Source of the DNA: an uncultured Christensenella sp.
GTDB taxonomy: Bacteria > Bacillota > Clostridia > Christensenellales > Borkfalkiaceae
Direction of reading: 5' to 3'
Length of the DNA: 12,881 nucleotides
NCBI GenBank assembly: GCA_910585235.1
Contig: CAJUCM010000033.1
Coordinates: 1-12,881, forward strand
Within the stretch, counting starts at the first letter, position 1. Every line of letters starts with the position of its first letter. Positions 1 to 6,700 of the stretch are shown one piece after another. The notes beneath the pieces are model-generated. The model was not told the origin of the DNA, ran no database searches, and worked only from the letters and a program-made list of their open reading frames with translations. The position numbers and the translations under genes are program-made.

Positions 1-14
1 CTTCGCCCCAGCCA
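1..14 (+). tRNA. 3' end of a tRNA, probably tRNA-Gln (partial, cut by window edge)
   Basis: The first 14 bases read as a tRNA 3' end: the end of the T-stem (1-3), a 7-base acceptor strand CGCCCCA (4-10), discriminator G (11) and an encoded CCA (12-14). The implied 5' acceptor strand TGGGGCG gives a U1-A72 pair plus G73, a combination typical of bacterial tRNA-Gln (whose genes commonly begin TGGGG and end CCCCAGCCA). It is followed after six bases by a rho-independent terminator on the same strand, as expected for a tRNA gene. Only the tail is visible, so the anticodon cannot be read and the isotype is an inference. Confidence 0.55.
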
Positions 15-20
15 CATTGT

Positions 21-68
21 AATAATCCGAACTTCTTGATCAACAGTAAGTTCGGATTATTTTTTATT
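21..68 (+). terminator. Rho-independent terminator of the plus-strand tRNA
   Basis: A perfect 14-bp inverted repeat (21-34 with 48-61) encloses a 13-base loop and is followed on the plus strand by a T-rich run (60-65, then ATT). Read on the minus strand the hairpin is not followed by a T-run, so it points to plus-strand transcription ending here. It sits directly downstream of the tRNA tail at 1-14. Confidence 0.8.
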
Positions 69-73
69 GTCTG

Positions 74-120
74 AATGAAAAGGCGCGGGACTTTATTTCA
101 AAGTCCCGCGCCTTTTCATT
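74..120 (-). terminator. Terminator hairpin at the end of the operon, likely bidirectional
   Basis: A perfect 21-bp inverted repeat (74-94 with 100-120) has a 5-base loop and a GC-rich core (GGCGCGGGAC). The outer arms are A-rich and T-rich (AATGAAAA / TTTTCATT), so in either direction the T-rich arm can act as the U-tract after the GC core. It starts 8 bases after the stop codon of the esterase gene, so it most likely ends the minus-strand operon. It may also back up the tRNA terminator from the other side. Confidence 0.85.
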
Positions 121-128
121 TGATTCCG

Positions 129-1448
129 TTATTGAAGCGCGTCGAGCGCCACTTTTGCAAACCTCTGCCCAAGCGTGAACATATCGCCCGCATTGAAATG
201 CCACGAATCCGATCCCACGCAATTTCCGTTTCTGTAAATGAGCAGATCGTTGGTTTCCACGGCATAAACCGTGCTGTCCGCCGCCGCAACGCTCTCCTGC
301 GCTTCGCGCACTTTTTGCTCGTTTTCGTCACTGCCGTAAGTTCCCGTATCGTTGATTTTTCCGACGATGAAGGGACGCGTTTTGACGGCTTCGTCCTTTG
401 CGATCTTGGCAACGTCGTTGCGCAAATCGGAAATGAACAGTTTGAGATTCTTTTCATAGACATCCGCCCACTTCGAGGGATTGTTTGCGGAATAATCGCC
501 CGCGTCCGCTTCGCCCTGCATAAAGACAAACCCCTTTATGCTCACGGCGTAGCCCTTTGCTTCAAACGCGTCGATCGCGCCCTCTACCGTCGCAAGCAGA
601 CGGGAATACATGAGCCCGCAGTATTTATGGGGATTTGCAACGCCCGACTGCGCAACGATCGAGGGAGACGACCACCCGCCGTACTGCTTGTTCGTCGTTT
701 CCGTTTCGCCCGCCACGTCGCCGAGCCAGGTTCCGCCGCAGGCATATTTGACGATCGCGGATTTCGTACCCGTGTTTCCGTCCGCAAATCCCTTTGCCAT
801 GCCGAGTTCGGGACCGATAAAATCGGAAGTTCTGCCAAGACCGAGACCGACTTGATTCTGAACGGAGATCGCAGGCATCTGCGCTTCCGCGCCGACGTCC
901 GCCGTACCGTAATACATGACGTCGAAGCCCGAAGCCGTTCTTTCGTCCTGCAAACGGAGATATTCGCGGTAGTCGTAGGACTGACCGAACGCGGCGGCTT
1001 TCTGAGAAATCTGACTGTATCCCGCGGCGTTGCTCTGCCCCGCAAGGATCCAAAGATCGAGAGGAACGTCCTTGTCCGGCTCTTCCTCCCCGTCTCCGCC
1101 GCCCGTCGTCTTTCTGACGGAGACGGTGTAGGACTTTGAAATGTCCGTCCCGTTCAGTTTTACGACCACGGTATAATCCCCCACGGTCGCACCGTCGTAT
1201 GCGGAGGAATCCACCGTATATTCGCGCGAAGTCGCCGTCCGCGTCGTATTGTCCTCAAACACGATCACGACGTTGAGCCCCAACGCGGAAAACGATTCAC
1301 CGAACGTAAACGAAGTTTTCATGCCCGAAATCTCAATAGACTGCGGAGAGGGTCCCTTCTCCTCTTCGGGCGGCGTTTCGCCGCAAGCGGCAAAGAGCAT
1401 TGTGCAACAGAGAATCAAGCTGATGATCGCCGCAAAAAGTTTTTTCAA
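129..1448 (-). CDS. Lipid-anchored carbohydrate esterase (CE6 / SASA type) with Ig-like domain
   Basis: Predicted 439-residue surface esterase removing acetyl groups from a polysaccharide, as acetyl-xylan esterases of CE6 and sialate-O-acetylesterase-like (SASA, DUF303) proteins do. A lipoprotein signal peptide ends at Cys22 (LFAAC). Residues about 35-111 look like a bacterial Ig-like group 3 domain, followed by a Gly/Glu/Asp-rich linker (115-127). The catalytic domain then starts with the GQSN block (137-140), whose Ser139 is the expected nucleophile; FMQGEAD at 309-315 and the DSWHF block with Asp414 and His417 supply the other conserved blocks. The start codon is TTG (1448-1446), supported by AAGGAGGAA seven bases upstream. 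It overlaps the TGA stop of the preceding GH43-like gene as TTGA, which suggests translational coupling. It is the last gene before the terminator at 74-120. Acetyl ester activity is well supported by family; the exact polymer is not. Confidence 0.88.
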   Translation of the reverse strand: MKKLFAAIISLILCCTMLFAACGETPPEEEKGPSPQSIEISGMKTSFTFGESFSALGLNVVIVFEDNTTRTATSREYTVDSSAYDGATVGDYTVVVKLNGTDISKSYTVSVRKTTGGGDGEEEPDKDVPLDLWILAGQSNAAGYSQISQKAAAFGQSYDYREYLRLQDERTASGFDVMYYGTADVGAEAQMPAISVQNQVGLGLGRTSDFIGPELGMAKGFADGNTGTKSAIVKYACGGTWLGDVAGETETTNKQYGGWSSPSIVAQSGVANPHKYCGLMYSRLLATVEGAIDAFEAKGYAVSIKGFVFMQGEADAGDYSANNPSKWADVYEKNLKLFISDLRNDVAKIAKDEAVKTRPFIVGKINDTGTYGSDENEQKVREAQESVAAADSTVYAVETNDLLIYRNGNCVGSDSWHFNAGDMFTLGQRFAKVALDALQ

Positions 1449-2326
1449 AATAGTTCCTCCTTATTTTCAATTTTCAGCATATTGTCCCATTCCGAAAGAG
1501 CGTAAAAGAAAGGTCGTTCCTCAGGAGGCGAATTCGGGGAATGAAACGAAATGAACTGTTCGCCCCCGAACGTATGAAAGATCATGGCGTGTCCGCCGTC
1601 TCTCCCATAAAGCAGTTTTTCATGGCGGTACTTTCCCGAAAGCGAATCGCTCGCGGCAACCGCAATACTGTAACCGTTATCGCTGAACGTGGACCAGAGG
1701 AGCAGATATTTCCCTCCTTTGGTCTTATAGATGAGCGGGGCATCCGTAACGTAACCCGAAACCTTTTCCCCGCGATACGTTCCCGAAATTTCCCTCGAAA
1801 TACCGCTCGAATACGCGTCGTAAATGATCACGCCGTCGTCCAGCCTTTTCGTCAGATCGTCGCTGAGGCGGCTTAAAACGATCTTGCCGTTCCCTACCTC
1901 CAACCACTCCCACGCATAGAGCAGGTACGGCACGCCGTCTTCCACATAGAGCGTAGCGTCGAGGCACTGCCTGTCACCGGGCGTAATGGGATCGGGAGAA
2001 ACGGGCTTAAAGATCCCCGTCGGGGTCTTAGCCGCAAAGACGTACGTTCCGCGTTTTTTGCCCTTTTCGGAACAGGTCAGAAACATATAATATTTTCCCC
2101 GCAGGAAAAACACGTCCGGCGCCCAGAAATCGGAATCCGCCCGAAATCCGTTTGAAAAATCGAGCGTGATCTTCGACGCTTCCCACTCTTTCAGATCGCT
2201 TGAATAATAGACGGGAAATTCCATCGCCTCGCCGCGGCGCGTGCCCTTAACGGTGCCGTACATATAATAAGTATCGCCCACGGGCAGAACAAACGGATCG
2301 CGCGCGTTGATTTCGGAAAGTCTCAT
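1445..2326 (-). CDS. Cytoplasmic GH43-like five-bladed propeller glycosidase
   Basis: Predicted 293-residue enzyme with no signal peptide, so it should act in the cytoplasm on imported oligosaccharides. It resembles GH43 arabinofuranosidase/xylosidase-type enzymes: the RDPFV block with the likely catalytic base Asp10 near the N-terminus, FWAPDV at 67-72, a DATLY segment with Asp123 at the position of the pKa-modulating Asp, and a DGGHAM block with His245 typical of the central metal site. The position of the usual general-acid Glu appears to be Asp195 (VTDAP); this may be a subfamily feature or may alter activity. The length is near the minimal single-domain size for the family. The ATG at 2326 is preceded by GTGAGGATG, a moderate ribosome binding site. 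The gene lies 27 bases after the GH4 gene and overlaps the esterase start by 4 bases. The exact sugar released (arabinose, xylose or galactose) is not readable here. Confidence 0.82.
   Translation of the reverse strand: MRLSEINARDPFVLPVGDTYYMYGTVKGTRRGEAMEFPVYYSSDLKEWEASKITLDFSNGFRADSDFWAPDVFFLRGKYYMFLTCSEKGKKRGTYVFAAKTPTGIFKPVSPDPITPGDRQCLDATLYVEDGVPYLLYAWEWLEVGNGKIVLSRLSDDLTKRLDDGVIIYDAYSSGISREISGTYRGEKVSGYVTDAPLIYKTKGGKYLLLWSTFSDNGYSIAVAASDSLSGKYRHEKLLYGRDGGHAMIFHTFGGEQFISFHSPNSPPEERPFFYALSEWDNMLKIENKEELF
1454..1462 (-). promoter_or_regulatory. Ribosome binding site that fixes the TTG start of the esterase
   Basis: The minus strand reads AAGGAGGAA here, with seven bases between GGAGG and the TTG at 1448-1446. 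The site lies inside the last codons of the preceding GH43-like gene. No ATG sits at this position, and the TTG gives a complete lipoprotein signal peptide directly, so this site decides the start. Confidence 0.85.
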
Positions 2327-2353
2327 TTTTTCATCCTCACTCTGTAACCGGAA

Positions 2354-3658
2354 TCAGCAATACTTCGGCAACCAACCGCCGTGCGCCTCGAAGAGGTCGT
2401 CGCAGAGCGACTTGATGTCGTCGAGCGAAAGTTCGGAACGGGTATGCGGATCAAGATACGCCGCCATGTAAACGTCGTCCCGCTTTTTGGAGAGCGCCGC
2501 CTGCAACGTCAAGATCTGCACGTTGATATTCGTGCGGTTGAGCGCCGCGCACTGTTCGGGAAGATCTCCCACGACGCAGGGCTGGAATCCGCGGTTATCC
2601 ACGAGGATCGGCACTTCCACGCAGGCGTTTTTCGGGAGATTAGTGATGAGATTCTCGTTCATAACGTTGCCGTTGAACGTGTAAGTCTTGCCCGTTTCGA
2701 GCGCGCTGATGATGTGCGCGCCGTACTCTCGCGAAAGTTCGTGCGCGAGTTTCCCGTTCAGAAGCCCGTCGCGCTGAGCGTTCCATTCCGCGATCTGCTG
2801 TTCACAGCGGCGGGGATACTCGTCGAGCGGGATCTTGTACCTGTCGATGAGTTCCGGATACTTCGACTTGATGAAATAGGGATTGTACTCCGCGGTATGC
2901 TCGCTCGACTCGGTGATATAGAAGCCGAACCGCAACATCATTTCACGGCGGATGAGATCCGCTCCGCAATCGTATTTTTCGGGCATCGCACAGCGACGCT
3001 TGACTTCGGGATAGAGGTCATTCCCCTCTTTGTCTCGAAGTTCCAACAGCCACGCCATGTGATTGATCCCCGCGATCTTTTCTTTATGCTCCGCGATTTT
3101 ATCCGCCATGCCGATGGGCGTCAACAGTTCTTTGACGCATACCTGCACGCTGTGACAAAGCCCCACCGTTTTAACACTTGTCTGCGTCTGCATATATGCG
3201 GTCAAAATCGCCATGGGATTGACGTAATTGAGGAAATATGCGTTCGGGCACACTTTTTCCATGTCGCGTGCGATTCCTTCGAGTACGGGAATGGTGCGCA
3301 GCGCCCTGAAAATCCCGCCGATTCCGAGCGTATCGGCGATCGTCTGACGAAGCCCGTATTTCTTCGGCACCTCGAAATCGGTGACGGTGCAGGGTTTATA
3401 TCCGCCCACCTGAATGGCGTTGATCACATAGTCCGCGCCCTTCAATGCTTTGATACGGTCCGTCGTCGCCTCTACTTTCACCTTTTTGCGGAAGAGACCT
3501 GCAAGACGGTTGACGAGGTCTTCGCTCTCTTTGAGACGCACGGGATCAATATCGAAAAGCGTTGCCGTAAAGCCCTCGATTTCAGGCAGAAGCATGAGAT
3601 CGCCGAAGAGGTTCTTTGCAAACATCGTGCTTCCCGCGCCGATAAAAGTTACTTTCAT
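2354..3658 (-). CDS. GH4 NAD- and metal-dependent glycosidase, alpha-galactosidase-like
   Basis: Predicted 434-residue cytoplasmic enzyme of glycoside hydrolase family 4, which cleaves glycosides by a redox-assisted route using NAD+ and usually Mn2+. The N-terminus has the Rossmann dinucleotide loop GAGSTMFAKN (7-16), with acidic residues (FDIDP, 35-39) at the end of the second strand. NYVNPMA (144-150) and the CHSV block (168-171) carry the expected metal ligand Cys168; INHMAW places a second likely ligand at His200; SSEHTAEYNPYF lies at 251-262. The CHS version of the motif is the one associated with alpha-galactosidases such as MelA, whereas phospho-glycosidases of the family have CN or CD there. 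An enzyme for unphosphorylated sugars fits ABC rather than PTS import. The length is normal. The ATG at 3658 is preceded by AGGAG with a 7-base spacer. Alternatives within the family are alpha-glucosidase or alpha-glucuronidase. Confidence 0.88.
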   Translation of the reverse strand: MKVTFIGAGSTMFAKNLFGDLMLLPEIEGFTATLFDIDPVRLKESEDLVNRLAGLFRKKVKVEATTDRIKALKGADYVINAIQVGGYKPCTVTDFEVPKKYGLRQTIADTLGIGGIFRALRTIPVLEGIARDMEKVCPNAYFLNYVNPMAILTAYMQTQTSVKTVGLCHSVQVCVKELLTPIGMADKIAEHKEKIAGINHMAWLLELRDKEGNDLYPEVKRRCAMPEKYDCGADLIRREMMLRFGFYITESSEHTAEYNPYFIKSKYPELIDRYKIPLDEYPRRCEQQIAEWNAQRDGLLNGKLAHELSREYGAHIISALETGKTYTFNGNVMNENLITNLPKNACVEVPILVDNRGFQPCVVGDLPEQCAALNRTNINVQILTLQAALSKKRDDVYMAAYLDPHTRSELSLDDIKSLCDDLFEAHGGWLPKYC

Positions 3659-3677
3659 AATGTCACTCCTGTGTTTT

Positions 3678-3712
3678 CCTTATCCTTTCCCCGCAACGGG
3701 GAAAGGATAGGG
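3678..3712 (-). promoter_or_regulatory. Intercistronic hairpin, possible mRNA processing or stability element
   Basis: A perfect 13-bp inverted repeat (3681-3693 with 3697-3709) with a 3-base loop lies in the 67-base gap between the large lipoprotein gene and the GH4 gene. Two further GC pairs beyond a mismatch extend it to 3678 and 3712. On the minus strand the hairpin is followed by AGGAAAACACAGGAG, not by a T-run, so it does not look like a normal terminator. Such structures often protect the upstream message from 3' exonucleases and so give more of the upstream product than of the downstream one; that role here is inferred. Confidence 0.65.
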
Positions 3713-3725
3713 AATTGTTTTACTG

Positions 3726-6700
3726 TTATGCCGTCGCCGAGATATTCGTCGCAGTACCCCATCCCGACAGCGTAGCGTCCACTTCCGCTTTGGTCGTCAC
3801 ATAGGAGAGGTCAGAGAGAATACCCGCCTGTGCGCCGCAACTGAATCCCGGAATTTTTGCGTTCTCCGCATAGAGCCAGCTATATGAACTGTCTGCCGCG
3901 TTCGACACTTCGAGCGTGTAGTGCGCTCCTCCGAGATAGACGTGCAACAGGTGATCGGCGGAACTGTACCCAAAGGATACCGTGAGCGGAGCGCCCGTTC
4001 CCTGATAGGCATACGGCACGCGGAATTCAAGAACTTTCCCGTCGCTACTGTTCAGATAGAGCACCGTTGTCGATGCGTTTTCGCGCATTGCAAAGAAGGT
4101 ATATTGCACCTGAGGCAAATAGATTTGGAGATTCGGCGTATTCCAACTTCCTTCCTGCGTAAAGTAGCCGTCCATACGCTCCAACGTATAGTTGATAATA
4201 AAGTCGCCCGCCGCGTCGGAAGTCAGGAATCCTCCACCCGCAGGGTTAGCGAGCCAATGAGTACCCGCCGCGAAACCGACCGATCCGTCGTCGTAAACAA
4301 CCGTTGCGTCGTTTCTGTCAAAAATCGTCGCCTGCGGTCTATTCAGTTTGAAGTCATCGGGCAACACCGTAACGGGGGCATAGCCGATTTTGCTGAAACG
4401 CATTTTGCAAGGCGCGTCGTTGGTATTAAATATGCCTGCTTCGAGCGCGCCGCTTCCCGTAGCGAGAATCGTTCCGGACATATCGAAGGATGCGACCGCG
4501 TCGTTTGCAATAAGCAGATAAAGCGTATTGTTCAGATATACGACCGACAGATCGACGGGCGCGCCCGTTCCCGTGACGTTGCGCACGCAGAGAGAAGCGG
4601 ACTCTTTCCACTGCCAGCTTCCGTCGTCGCCCAGATGGACGACCGCCGCGCCGTCCAACATTTTGAAGAACAGGAAGAACCGCGTGTTGTTTCTTCTGAA
4701 AATGAATCCGCCCGTCTGCCAGGTGCTGTTGACAAAAAATTCGTTGTCCGTCCTCTCCATATGGGCGTCAATACGAAGCCCGTCTTTGGCGTCGATTCCC
4801 GCAAAGTAAACCCCGTTATCCGACCAGAAGCCCGTGGGCGTCAACACTGCGTCGCCGTGGCGTTCGTAGGCGGCGGAATCCTCCGTAAACTTGATCGTCG
4901 TAAAGGTAACTTTTCCGCCGTCGAGGGCTTCGCCGTTCACCGTCGCGCTTACCGTCTGCGATATGAAGCGGGAGCTTGCGATCGTAATTTCATTCGCGCC
5001 GTCGGGAAGTTTGATCGACCAGCTGTTGCCCGTAACCGTTCCGGTGAACGTACCCGATGTTACCGTCACCCTGTCGCCCGCGGAATACAGCCCCTCGGCA
5101 TAGTCGAACGTTCCCGTCACCGCATACACCGAAACGCCCTCGGTCTCGGCAAGCAGTTCGTGTTCGCCCTTTGTCAAGGTGAACGTGTATTTGCCTTGAT
5201 TGACTTCGTTCAGGATATTCTTGCCGTCAAGCGTGAGCGCGGTGAGCGATTTCCCGTCGTCGAGCGTAAAATTCAGAACGACTTTCTCGCCGACGAATCC
5301 TGCAAGTTTGTTATTTTCCGCCGTGATCTTCAAGCCGTCCACCGACGCGGGAAGTTTGACCGATCCCTTCATATCCGCAGGAATTTCCGCAACGGGAGCA
5401 TAGCCGACGTTTCTGAAAAATGCGCCTTTATCTCCGCTCGGCGAATGCGCGAGGCGGAGCCCCACTTTGAGCGACGAAATATCGCCCGAAAGAAGATCGT
5501 TATAGAAGTCTCTGAACTCTCCGAGCGTACACGCGCCCTTTCCCTCGCCCGTACCTACGGTATCTTTGGTAATGCTGACTGCCGTGCGCTCGCCCAACAT
5601 GACCGTGATCGAACCGGGCAGGATCACAAACGATACGTCGAGCTGATCGCCCGTTCCGCCGAAGGATTCGGGAATGTCGTACCACCACCAGGAACCCCAG
5701 GCGCTCTGCGTTTCACCTACGAATACCGAAGTCGTCGTTTCGGTGGATTTGACAAATACGATAAAGGTGTGTTGATCGTTGCCGAAGAACAGTCCGCCCG
5801 TCTGCCAGTCGCCGTACTGCAACGTCTTGCCGTCCGCGCGCTGGATGTTCGCGTCGATCCTGATCCCCGTGCCTGCGGTCACGCCCGCAAAGTAAGAAGC
5901 CGTCCAGTCGCCGCCCGTCATTTTGAAGTCGCTCGACGTACCGTTTTCATAGTGTACGTTTGCCATATCTTCAAATTTGATCTGCGTAAATTCGACTTGT
6001 TCGCTGACCGTGACGTTTCCGCCGTTCACGGTCACCGTGACCGTCTTTGAAAGGAAGCGGCTGCTCGTGAGCGTAACCTCGTGCGTGCCGTCGGGCAGAT
6101 CGATCGACCAACTACCGCCGCTCGCCGTACCCGTATATCTGCGCGACGCAACCGTTACGGTATCGCCTGCGGAATACAAGCCGTCCGCATAGCCGAACGT
6201 ACCCGTCACGGTATGCGCTTCGGAGGTATCGCCGTTGTACATTGCCTTGGTGTCCTCTTCGTTGAACGCAAAGTCGCACCCCTGGAACACCATATCTTTC
6301 CCAACCGTAACAAGTCCGACGCGTTTTACTTTGCTCGTATCGAAGAGCTTATGAAGCTCCTGATTCGGCGTATTGTCACGGTTGACCGTAAAGGTCGTCT
6401 GACCGTCGAATACGATCTTAAACTCTCCGTTCAGATAGAATACGTCCATCTGCAAGGGCGCGCCAGTGCCGGAGATCGAGTGATAAATGCCTCTGTATTC
6501 CTGACTCGCTCCCCCGTCTACTTCGATATAGAAGTACATTTCATTTGCGTCGCATTTCATCGCGTGGAAACGGTAAACAACGTTATCGACCTTGACGCCG
6601 AAGCCGCCCGTCTCCCAGGTTCCGCCGACCGTGAAATCTTCGTCGGCACGGAAATGGTAAGCCGACATTGCAAAATAGTCCGTCGCCGTTCTGTTTGAAA

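Noticed and set aside
75..1139. Plus-strand open frame of 354 codons opposite the esterase
   Set aside because: It begins inside the terminator hairpin and runs antisense to the conserved GQSN and QGE blocks of the esterase.
3678..3712. Hairpin as an operon-ending terminator
   Set aside because: No T-run follows on the minus strand, and the next gene has a good ribosome binding site and fits the operon, so full termination is unlikely.
2381..3775. Plus-strand open frame of 464 codons opposite the GH4 gene
   Set aside because: The minus strand encodes a full-length GH4 enzyme with all key motifs, so this is its shadow.
3921..6050. Long plus-strand open frame (709 codons) opposite the large lipoprotein gene
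   Set aside because: It is an antisense shadow of a GC-rich, repeat-rich gene. The translation is Arg/His-rich and low in recognisable domains, and the minus-strand frame has a signal peptide, ribosome binding site and domain structure.
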